DNA of 64,000 bases, from NCBI GenBank assembly GCA_964036665.1, contig OZ038531.1, positions 13,516,168-13,580,167 on the forward strand, in the 5' to 3' direction. Every line of letters begins with the position of its first letter. Position 1 is the stretch's first letter. This stretch comes from Gordius sp. MW1 (Eukaryota; Nematomorpha; Gordioida; Gordea; Gordiidae). The position numbers and the translations under genes are program-made. The notes under the pieces were generated by a model. That model had not been told where the DNA came from. It saw only the letters and a program-made list of their open reading frames with translations, and did not search any database. Positions 50,184 to 61,778 of the stretch are shown here, one piece after another.

Positions 50184-53100
50184 TCTTTTGTCAAAATGAT
50201 AGTTCTCGCAGCTTAAAACTCTTTTCGGAAGTCAATCGAGCATAATAGGATTCTCAAATTGGCTTACTTTTATATATTTTTTTATACTCTTTCACATAGA
50301 ATCGAAAAAAACAAATATTTTTACCTCAAAATTTTTCACATATTTTTCTTTGAACCGTATTCATCCGATGAAAGTTGTAGTTTTCAGACGTGGTTTCTAT
50401 GATCCCAAGTAAAAATTTATCAGAATTTAAAAACTATTAATTTGAAATCATGATCGCATAGAGGAGTTTTCAAAAATTAAGCACATACAACAAACTAATC
50501 GCAACAATAAAACGTTATCTTTTGTCAAAATGATAGTTCTCGCAGCTTAAAACCTCTTTTCGGAAGTCAATCGAGAATAATAGGATTCTCAAATTGGCTT
50601 ACTTTTATATATTTTTTCATGCTCTTTCACATAGAATCGAAAAAAATAAATATTTTTACCTCGAAATTTTTCACATATTTTTCTTTGAACCGTATTCATC
50701 CGATGAAAGTTGTCGTTTTCAGACGTGGTTTCTATGATCCCAAGTAAAAATTTATCAGAATCTAAAAACTATTACTTTGAAATCATGATCGCATAGAGCA
50801 GTTTTTAAAAATTAAGCACTAACGTTGCGATACAACAAACTAATCGCAACAATAAAACGTTGTCTTTTGTCAAAATGATATTTCTCGCAGCTTAAAACCT
50901 CTTTTCGGAAGTCAATCGAGGATAATAGGATTCTCAAATTGGCTTACTTTTATATATTTTTTCATGCTCTTTCACATAAAATCGAAAAAAATAAATATTT
51001 TAGCCTCAAAATTTTTCACATATTTTTCTTTAAACCGTATTCATCCGATGAAAGTTGTCGTTTTCAGACGTGGTTTCTATGATCCCAAGTAAAAACTTAT
51101 CAGAATCTAAAAACTATTACTTTTAAATCATGATCGAATAGAGCAGTTTTCAAAAACTAAGCACTCACGTTGCGATACAACAAACTAATCGCAACAATAA
51201 AACGTTGTCTTTTGTCAAAATGATAGTTCTCGCAGCTTAAAACCTCTTTTCGGAAGTCAATCGAGGATAATAGGATTCTCAAATTGGCTTACTTTTATAT
51301 ATTTTTTCATGCTCTTTCACATAGAATCGAAAAAAATAAATATTTTTGCCTCAAAATTTTTCACATATTTTTCTTTGAACCGTATTCATCCGATGAAAGT
51401 TGTCGTTTTAAGACGTGGTTTCTAAGATCCCAAGTAAAAATTTATCAGAATCTAAAAACCATTACTTTGAAATCATGATCGCATAGAGCAGTTTTCAAAA
51501 ATTAAGCACTCACGTTGCGATACAACAAACTAATCGCAACAATAAAACGTTGTCTTTTGTCAAAATGATAGTTCTCGCAGCTTAAAACTCTTTTCGGAAG
51601 TCAATCGAGCATAATAGGATTCTCAAATTGGCTTACTTTTATATATTTTTTTATACTCTTTCACATAGAATCGAAAAAAACAAATATTTTTACCTCAAAA
51701 TTTTTCACATATTTTTCTTTGAACCGTATTCATCCGATGAAAGTTGTAGTTTTCAGACGTGGTTTCTATGATCCCAAGTAAAAATTTATCAGAATTTAAA
51801 AACTATTAATTTGAAATCATGATCGCATAGAGGAGTTTTCAAAAATTAAGCACATACAACAAACTAATCGCAACAATAAAACGTTATCTTTTGTCAAAAT
51901 GATAGTTCTCGCAGCTTAAAACCTCTTTTCGGAAGTCAATCGAGAATAATAGGATTCTCAAATTGGCTTACTTTTATATATTTTTTCATGCTCTTTCACA
52001 TAGAATCGAAAAAAATAAATATTTTTACCTCGAAATTTTTCACATATTTTTCTTTGAACCGTATTCATCCGATGAAAGTTGTCGTTTTCAGACGTGGTTT
52101 CTATGATCCCAAGTAAAAATTTATCAGAATTTAAAAACTATTACTTTGAAATCATGATCGCATAGAGCAGTTTTCAAAAATTAAGCACTCACGTTGCGAT
52201 ACAACAAACTAATCGCAACAATAAAACGTTGTCTTTTGTCAAAATGATGTTTCTCGCAGCTTAAAACCTCTTTTTGGAAGTCAATCGAGGATAATAGGAT
52301 TCTCAAATTGGCTTACTTTTATATATTTTTTTATGCTCTTTCACATAAAATCGAAAAAAATAAATATTTTAGCCTCAAAATTTTTCACATATTTTTCTTT
52401 GAACCGTATTCATCCGATGAAAGTTGTCGTTTTCAGACGTGGTTTCTATGATCCCAAGTAAAAACTTATCAGAATCTAAAAACTATTACTTTTAAATCAT
52501 GATCGCATAGAGCAGTTTTCAAAAACTAAGCACTCACGTTGCGATACAACAAACTAATCGCAACAATAAAACGTTGTCTTTTGTCAAAATGATAGTTCTC
52601 GCAGCTTAAAACCTCTTTTCGGAAGTCAATCGAGGATAATAGGATTCTCAAATTGGCTTACTTTTATATATTTTTTCATGCTCTTTCACATAGAATCGAA
52701 AAAAATAAATATTTTTGCCTCAAAATTTTTCACATATTTTTCTTTGAACCGTATTCATCCGATGAAAGTTGTCGTTTTAAGACGTGGTTTCTAAGATCCC
52801 AAGTAAAAATTTATCAGAATCTAAAAACCAATACTTTGAAATCATGATCGCATAGAGCAGTTTTCAAAAATTAAGCACTCACGTTGCGATACAACAAACT
52901 AATCGCAACAATAAAACGTTGTCTTTTGTCAAAATGATAGTTCTCGCAGCTTAAAACCTCTTTTCGGAAGTCAATCGAGGATAATAGGATTCTCAAATTG
53001 GCTTACTTTTATATATTTTTTTATGCTCTTTCACATATAATCGAAAAAAATAAATATTTTTGCCTCAAAATTTTTCACATATTTTTCTTTGAACCGTATT

Positions 53101-53607
53101 CATCCGATGAAAGTTGTCGTTTTCAGACGTGGTTTCTATGATCCCAAGTAAAAATTTATCAGAATTTAAAAACTATTACTTTGAAATCATGATCGCATAG
53201 AGCAGTTTTCAAAAATTAAGCACTCACGTTGCGATACAACAAACTATTTGCAACAATAAAACGTTGTCTTTTGTCAAAATGATAGTCGCAGCTTAAAACC
53301 TCTTTTCGGAAGTCAATCAAGGATAATAGGATTCTCAAATTGGCTTACTTTTATATATTTTTTCATGCTCTTTCACATAGAATCGAAAAAAATAAATATT
53401 TTTGCCTCAAAATTTTTCACATATTTTTCTTTGAACCGTATTCATCCGATGAAAGTTGTCGTTTTCAGACGTGGTTTCTATGATCCCAAGTAAAAACTTT
53501 TCAGAATCTAAAAACTATTACTTTGAAATCATGATCGCATAGAGCAGTTTTCAAAAATTAAGCACTCACGTTGCGATACAACAAACTAATCGCAACAATA
53601 ATCGTTG
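50184..53607 (+). repeat. 10-monomer HOR, 3,424-bp unit, copy 2
   Basis: Starts are 50184, 50518, 50863, 51208, 51553, 51887, 52232, 52577, 52922 and 53267, each 3,424 bp after copy 1. Differences seen are CTTTTCGG against CTTTCCGG, CAAATATT against CAATTATT, AATTTTTCAC against AATTTATCAC, GATCGAATAG against GATCGCATAG, AATCTAAAAAC against AATCAAAAAAC, TTGGCTT against TTGCCTT, and TTAAAACC against TTAACACC. The last pair of monomers recurs in part at 54976. Confidence 0.92.
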
Positions 53608-56600
53608 TCTTTTGTCAAAATGATAGTTCTCGCAGCTTAAAACCTCTTTTCGGAAGTCAATCGAGGATAATAGGATTCTCAAATTGGCTTACTTTTATAT
53701 ATTTTTTCATGCTCTTTCACATAGAATTGAAAAAAATAAATATTTTTACCTCAAAATTTTTCACATATTTTTCTTTGAACCGTATTCATCCGTGAAATTG
53801 TCGTTTTCAGACGTGGTTTCTATGATCCCAAGTAAAAATTTATCAGAATTTAAAAACTATTACTTTGAAATCATGATCGCATAGAGCAGTTTTCAAAAAT
53901 TAAGCACTCACGTTGCGATACAACAAACTAATCGCAACAATAAAACGTTGTCTTTTGTCAAAATGATAGTTCTCGCAGTTTAAAACCTCTTTTCGGAAGT
54001 CGATCGAGGATAATAGGATTCTCAAATTGGCTTACTTTTATATATTTTTTCATGGTCTTTCACATAAAATCGAAAAAAATAAATATTTTTACCTCAAAAT
54101 TTTTCACATATTTTTATTTGAACCGTATTCATCCGATGAAAGTTGTCGTTTTCAGACGTGGTTTCTATGATCCCAAGTAAAAATTTATCAGAATTTAAAA
54201 ACTATTACTTTGAAATCATGATCGCATAGGGCAGTTTTCAAAAATTAAGCACATACAACAAACTAATCGCAACAATAAAACATTGTCTTTTGTCAAAATG
54301 ATAGTTCTCGCAGCTTAAAACCTCTTTTCGGAAATCAATCGAGGATAATAGGATTCTCAAATTGGCTTACTTTTATATATTTTTCATGCTCTTTCACATA
54401 GATTTGAAAAAAATAAATATTTTTACCTCAAAATTTTTCACATATTTTTCTTTGAACCGTATTCATCCGATGAAAGTTGTCGTTTTTAGACGTGGTTTCT
54501 ATGATCCCAAGTAAAAATTTATCAGAATCTAAAAACTATTACTTTGAAATCATGATCGCATAGAGCAGTTTTCAAAAAATTAAGCACTCACGTTGCGACA
54601 CAACAAACTAATCGCAACAATAAAACGTTGTCTTTTGTCAAAATGATAGTTCTCGCAGCTTAAAACCTCTTTTCGGAAGTCAATCGAGGATAATAGGATT
54701 CTCAAATTGGCTTACTTTTATATATTTTTTCATGCTCTTTCACATAGAATCGAAAAAAATAAATATTTTTGCCTCAAAAGTTTTCACATATTTTTCTTTG
54801 AACCGTATTCATCCGATGAAAGTTGTCGTTTTAAGACGTGGTTTCTAAGATCCCAAGTAAAAATTTATCAGAATCTAAAAACTATTACTTTGAAATCATG
54901 ATCGCATAGAGCAGTTTTCAATAATTAAGCACTCACGTTGCGATACAACAAACTATTTGCAACAATAAAACGTTGTCTTTTGTCAAAATGATAGTCGCAG
55001 CTTAAAACCTCTTTTCGGAAGTCAATCAAGGATAATAGGATTCTCAAATTGGCTTACTTTTATATATTTTTTCATGCTCTTTCACATAGAATCGAAAAAA
55101 ATAAATATTTTTGCCTCAAAATTTTTCACATATTTTTCTTTGAACCGTATTCATCCGATGAAAGTTGTCGTTTTCAGACGTGGTTTCTATGATCCCAAGT
55201 AAAAACTTTTCAGAATCTAAAAACTATTACTTTGAAATCATGATCGCATAGAGCAGTTTTCAAAAATTAAGCACTCACGTTGCGATACAACAAACTAATC
55301 GCAACAATAATCGTTGTCTTTTGTCAAAATGATAGTTCTCGCAGCTTAAAACCTCTTTTCGGAAGTCAATCGAGGATAATAGGATTCTCAAATTGGCTTA
55401 CTTTTATATATTTTTTCATGCTCTTTCACATAGAATCGAAAAAAAAAAAATTTTACCTCAAAATTTTTCACATATTTTTCTTTGAACCGTATTCATCCGA
55501 TGAAAGTTGTCGTTTTCAGACGTGGTTTCTATGATCCCAAGTAAAAACTTATCAGAATCTAAAAACTATTACTTTGAAATCATGATCGCATAAAGCAGTT
55601 TTCAAAAATTAAGCACTCACGTTGCGATACAACAAACTAATCGCAACAATAAAACGTTATCTTTTGTCAAAATGATAGTTCTCGCAGCTTAAAACCTCTT
55701 TTCGGAAGTCAATCGAGGATAATAGGATTCTCAAATTGGCTTACTTTTATATATTTTTTCATGCTCTTTCACATAGAATTGAAAAAAATAAATATTTTTA
55801 CCTCAAAATTTTTCACATATTTTTCTTTGAACCGTATTCATCCGATGAAAGTTGTCGTTTTCAGACGTGGTTTCTATGATCCCAAGTAAAAATTTATCAG
55901 AATCTAAAAACTATTACTTTGAAATCATGATCGCATAGAGCAGTTTTCAAAAATTAAGCACTAACGTTGCGATACAACAAACTAATCGCAACAATAAAAC
56001 GTTGTCTTTTGTCAAAATGATAGTTCTCGCAGCTTAAAACCTCTTTTCGGAAGTCAATCGAGGATAATAGGATTCTCAAATTGGCTTACTTTTATATATT
56101 TTTTCATGCTCTTTCACATAGAATCGAAAAAAATAAATATTTTTGCCTCAAAATTTTTCACATATTTTTCTTTGAACCGTATTCATCCGATGAAAGTTGT
56201 CGTTTTCAGACGTGGTTTCTATGATCCCAAGTAAAAATTTATCAGAATCTAAAAACTATTACTTTGAAATCATGATCGCATAGAGCAGTTTTCAAAAATT
56301 AAGCACTCACGTTTACAACAAACTAATCGCAACAATAATCGTTGTCTTTTGTCAAAATGATAGTTCTCGCAGCTTAAAACCTCTTTTCGGAAGTCAATCG
56401 AGGATAATAGGATTCTCAAATTGGCTTACTTTTATATATTTTTTCATGCTCTTTCACATAGAATCGAAAAAATAAAAATTTTTACCTCAAAATTTTTCAC
56501 ATATTTTTCTTTGAACCGTATTCATCCGATGAAAGTTGTCGTTTTCAGACGTGGTATCTATGATCCCAAGTAAAAATTTATCAGAATTTAAACAACTATT

Positions 56601-58390
56601 ACTTTGAAATCATGATCGCATAGAGCAGTTTTCAAAAATTAAGCACTCACGTTGCGATACAACAAACTAATCGCAACAATAAAACGTTGTCTTTTGTCAA
56701 AATGATAGTTCTCGCAGTTTAAAACCTCTTTCGGAAGTCGATCGAGGATAATAGGATTCTCAAATTGGCTTAATTTTATATATTTTTTCATGGTCTTTCA
56801 CATAAAATCGAAAAAAATAAATATTTTTACCTCAAAATTTTTCACATATTTTTCTTTGAACCGTATTCATCCGATGAAAGTTGTCGTTTTCAGACGTGGT
56901 TTCTATGATCCCAAGTAAAAATTTATCAGAATTTAAAGACTATTACTTTGAAATCATGATCGCATAGAGCAGTTTTCAAAAATTAAGCACATACAACAAA
57001 CTAATCGCAACAATAAAACATTGTCTTTTGTCAAAATGATAGTTCTCGCAGTTTAAAACCTCTTTTCGGAAGTCGATCGAGGATAATAGGATTCTCAAAT
57101 TGGCTTACTTTTATATATTTTTTCATGGTCTTTCACATAAAATCGAAAAAAATAAATATTTTTGCCTCAAAATTTTGCACATATTTTTCTTTGAACCGTA
57201 TTCATCCGATGAAAGTTGTCGTTTTAAGACGTGGTTTCTAAGATCCCAAGTAAAAATTTATCAGAATCTAAAAACTATTACTTTGAAATCATGATCGCAT
57301 AGAGCAGTTTTCAAAAATTAAGCACTCACGTTGCGATACAACAAACTAATCGCAACAATAAAACGTTGTCTTTTGTCAAAATGATAGTCGCAGCTTAAAA
57401 CCTCTTTTCGGAAGTCAATCGAGGATAATAGGATTCTCAAATTGGCTTACTTTTATATATTTTTTTATGCTCTTTCACATAAAATCAAAAAAAATAAATA
57501 TTTTTGCCTCAAAATTTTTCACATATTTTTCTTTGAACCGTATTCATCCGATGAAAGTTGTCGTTTTCAGACGTGGTTTCTATGATCCCAAGTAAAAATT
57601 TATCAGAATCTAAAAACTATTACTTTGAAATCATGATCGCATAGAGCAGTTTTCAAAAATTAAGCACTCACGTTTACAACAAACTAATCGCAACAATAAT
57701 CGTTGTCTTTTGTCAAAATGATAGTTCTCGCAGCTTAAAACCTCTTTTCGGAAGTCAATCGAGGATAATAGGATTCTCAAATTGGCTTACTTTTATATAT
57801 TTTTTTATGCTCTTTCACATAGAATCAAAAAAAGAAATATTTTTACCTCAAAATTTTTCACATATTTTTCTTTGAACCGTATTCATCCGATGAAAGTTGT
57901 CGTTTTCAGACGTGGTATCTATGATCCCAAGTAAAAATTTATCAGAATTTAAAAACTATTACTTTGAAATCATGATCGTATAGAGCAGTTTTCAAAAATT
58001 AAGCACTCACGTTGCGATACAACAAACTAATCGCAACAATAAAACGTTGTCTTTTGTCAAAATGATAGTTCTCGCAGCTTAAAACCTCTTTTCGGAAGTC
58101 AATCGAGGATAATAGGATTCTCAAATTGGCTTACTTTTATATATTTTTTCATGCTCTTTCACATAGAATCGAAAAAATAAATATTTTTACCTCAAAATTT
58201 TTCACATATTTTTCTTTGTGTATTCATCCGATGAAAGTTGTCGTTTTCAGACGTGGTATCTATGATCCCAAGTAAAAATTTATCAGAATTTAAAAACTAT
58301 TACTTTGAAATCATGATCGCATAGAGCAGTTTTCAAAAATTAAGCACTGACGTTGCGATACAACAAACTAATCGTAACAATAAAACGTTG
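53608..58390 (+). repeat. Mixed block, monomers 158-171
   Basis: Starts are 53608, 53951, 54286, 54631, 54976, 55317, 55660, 56005, 56345, 56690, 57024, 57369, 57706 and 58050. ATGGTC/TCGATCGA units return at 53951, 56690 and 57024 after being absent since about 10.3 kb. The unit at 54976 repeats 53267/49843 (GATAGTCGCAG, ATCAAGG, AACTTTTCAG). The unit at 55317 has a run of 12 A (55439-55450) replacing the usual AAAAAAATAAATATTTTT. The part 56955-58218 is repeated at 62721-63984. Confidence 0.8.
56955..58218 (+). repeat. Left copy of a 5,766-bp-shift duplication
   Basis: Monomers at 57024, 57369, 57706 and 58050 equal those at 62790, 63135, 63472 and 63816. Shared private marks are ATGGTC with TTTTGCACAT, TTTTAAGACG/CTAAGATCC, GATAGTCGCAG, CACGTTTAC, AAAAAAGAAATA and GATCGTATAG. 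I saw no mismatch in the overlap. The copies separate at about 58218, where GAACCGTATTC has become GTGTATTC. Confidence 0.85.
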
Positions 58391-60084
58391 TCTTTTGTCA
58401 AACGCAGCTTAAAACTCTTTTCGGAAGTCAATCGAGCATAATAGGATTTTCAAATTGGCTTACTTTTATATATTTTTTTATGCTCTTTCACATAGAATCG
58501 AAAAAAACAAATATTTTTACCTCAAAATTTTTCACATATTTTTCTTTGAACCGTATTCATCCGATGAAAGTTGTCGTTTTCAGACGTGGTTTCTATGATC
58601 CCAAGTAAAAATTTATCAGAATTTAAAAACTATTAATTTGAAATCATGATCGCATAGAGGAGTTTTCAAAAATTAAGCACATACAACAAACTAATCGCAA
58701 CAATAAAACGTTATCTTTTGTCAAAATGATAGTTCTCGCAGCTTAAAACCTCTTTTCGGAAGTCAATCGAGAATAATAGGATTCTCAAATTGGCTTACTT
58801 TTATATATTTTTTCATGCTCTTTCACATAGAATCGAAAAAAATAAATATTTTTACCTAAAAAATTTTTCACATATTTTTCTTTGAACCTTATTCATCCGA
58901 TGAAAGTTGTCGTTTTCAGACGTGGTTTCTATGATCCCAAGTAAAAATTTATCAGAATTTAAAAACTATTACTTTGAAATCATGATCGCATAGAGCAGTT
59001 TTCAAAAATTAAGCACATACAACAAACTAATCGCAACAATAAAACATTGTCTTTTGTCAAAATGATAGTTCTCGCAGCTTAAAACCTCTTTTCGGAAGTC
59101 AATCGAGGATAATAGGATTCTCAAGTTGGCTTATTTTTATATATTTTTTCATGCTCTTTCACATAGAATTGAAAAAAATAAATATTTTTACCTCAAAATT
59201 TTTCACATATTTTTCTTTGAACCGTATTCATCCGATGAAAGTTGTCGTTTTCAGACGTGGTTTCTATGATCCCAAGTAAAAATTTATCAGAATCTAAAAA
59301 CTATTACTTTGAAATCATGATCGCATAGAGCAGTTTTCAAAAATTAAGCACTAACGTTGCGATACAACAAACTAATCGCAACAATAAAACGTTGTCTTTT
59401 GTCAAAATGATAGTTCTCGCAGCTTAAAACCTCTTTTCGGAAGTCAATCGAGGATAATAGGATTCTCAAATTGGCTTACTTTTATATATTTTTTCATGCT
59501 CTTTCACATAAAATCGAAAAAAATAAATATTTTTGCCTCAAAATTTTTCACATATTTTTCTTTGAACCGTATTCATCCGATGAAAGTTGTCGTTTTCAGA
59601 CGTGGTTTCTATGATCCCAAGTAAAAACTTATCAGAATCTAAAAACTATTACTTTGAAATCATGATCGCATAGAGCAGTTTTCAAAAATTAAGCACTCAC
59701 GTTGCGATACAACAAACTAATCGCAACAATAAAACTTTGTCTTTTGTCAAAATGATAGTTCTCGCAGCTTAAAACCTCTTTTCGGAAGTCAATCGAGGAT
59801 AATAGGATTCTCAAATTGGCTTACTTTTATATATTTTTTCATGCTCTTTCACATAGAATCGAAAAAAATAAATATTTTTGCCTCAAAATTTTTCACATAT
59901 TTTTCTTTGAACCGTATTCATCCGATGAAAGTTGTCGTTTTCAGACGTGGTTTCTATGATCCCAAGTAAAAATTTATCAGAATCTAAAAACTATTACTTT
60001 GAAATCATGATCGCATAGAGCAGTTTTCAAAAATTAAGCACTCACGTTGCGATACAACAAACTAATCGTAACAATAAAACGTTG
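58391..60084 (+). repeat. 5-monomer HOR, 1,694-bp unit, copy 1
   Basis: Starts are 58391, 58714, 59050, 59395 and 59740. The first unit is 323 bp: an 11-bp deletion (GTCAAACGCAGC near 58397-58408), a 1-bp deletion (AAAACTC) and the 10-bp dyad deletion. The second has ACCTAAAAAATTTT and AACCTTATTC. The third has CTCAAGTTGG with TTATTTTTA, as at 8961. The fourth and fifth are ordinary G-C-C-T-C type units. Confidence 0.9.
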
Positions 60085-61778
60085 TCTTTTGTCAAACGCA
60101 GCTTAAAACTCTTTTCGGAAGTCAATCGAGCATAATAGCATTTTCAAATTGGCTTACTTTTTTATATTTTTTTATGCTCTTTCACATAGAATCGAAAAAA
60201 ACAAATATTTTTACCTCAAAATTTTTCACATATTTTTCTTTGAACCGTATTCATCCGATGAAAGTTGTCGTTTTCAGACGTGGTTTCTATGATCCCAAGT
60301 AAAAATTTATCAGAATTTAAAAACTATTAATTTGAAATCATGATCGCATAGAGGAGTTTTCAAAAATTAAGCACATACAACAAACTAATCGCAACAATAA
60401 AACGTTATCTTTTGTCAAAATGATAGTTCTCGCAGCTTAAAACCTCTTTTCGGAAGTCAATCGAGAATAATAGGATTCTCAAATTGGCTTACTTTTATAT
60501 ATTTTTTCATGCTCTTTCACATAGAATCGAAAAAAATAAATATTTTTACCTAAAAAATTTTTCACATATTTTTCTTTGAACCTTATTCATCCGATGAAAG
60601 TTGTCGTTTTCAGACGTGGTTTCTATGATCCCAAGTAAAAATTTATCAGAATTTAAAAACTATTACTTTGAAATCATGATCGCATAGAGCAGTTTTCAAA
60701 AATTAAGCACATACAACAAACTAATCGCAACAATAAAACATTGTCTTTTGTCAAAATGATAGTTCTCGCAGCTTAAAACCTCTTTTCGGAAGTCAATCGA
60801 GGATAATAGGATTCTCAAGTTGGCTTATTTTTATATATTTTTTCATGCTCTTTCACATAGAATTGAAAAAAATAAATATTTTTACCTCAAAATTTTTCAC
60901 ATATTTTTCTTTGAACCGTATTCATCCGATGAAAGTTGTCGTTTTCAGACGTGGTTTCTATGATCCCAAGTAAAAATTTATCAGAATCTAAAAACTATTA
61001 CTTTGAAATCATGATCGCATAGAGCAGTTTTCAAAAATTAAGCACTAACGTTGCGATACAACAAACTAATCGCAACAATAAAACGTTGTCTTTTGTCAAA
61101 ATGATAGTTCTCGCAGCTTAAAACCTCTTTTCGGAAGTCAATCGAGGATAATAGGATTCTCAAATTGGCTTACTTTTATATATTTTTTCATGCTCTTTCA
61201 CATAAAATCGAAAAAAATAAATATTTTTGCCTCAAAATTTTTCACATATTTTTCTTTGAACCGTATTCATCCGATGAAAGTTGTCGTTTTCAGACGTGGT
61301 TTCTATGATCCCAAGTAAAAACTTATCAGAATCTAAAAACTATTACTTTGAAATCATGATCGCATAGAGCAGTTTTCAAAAATTAAGCACTCACGTTGCG
61401 ATACAACAAACTAATCGCAACAATAAAACGTTGTCTTTTGTCAAAATGATAGTTCTCGCAGCTTAAAACCTCTTTTCGGAAGTCAATCGAGGATAATAGG
61501 ATTCTCAAATTGGCTTACTTTTATATATTTTTTCATGCTCTTTCACATAGAATCGAAAAAAATAAATATTTTTGCCTCAAAATTTTTCACATATTTTTCT
61601 TTGAACCGTATTCATCCGATGAAAGTTGTCGTTTTCAGACGTGGTTTCTATGATCCCAAGTAAAAACTTATCAGAATCTAAAAACTATTACTTTGAAATC
61701 ATGATCGCATAGAGCAGTTTTCAAAAATTAAGCACTAACGTTGCGATACAACAAACTAATCGCAACAATAAAACGTTG
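60085..61778 (+). repeat. 5-monomer HOR, 1,694-bp unit, copy 2
   Basis: Starts are 60085, 60408, 60744, 61089 and 61434. All signatures of copy 1 are kept, including the 11-bp deletion. Differences seen are AATAGCATTTTC against AATAGGATTTTC, TTTTTTATATTT against TTTTATATATTT, AAAACGTTG against AAAACTTTG, and AAACTTATC with CACTAACG in the fifth unit. Confidence 0.9.
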
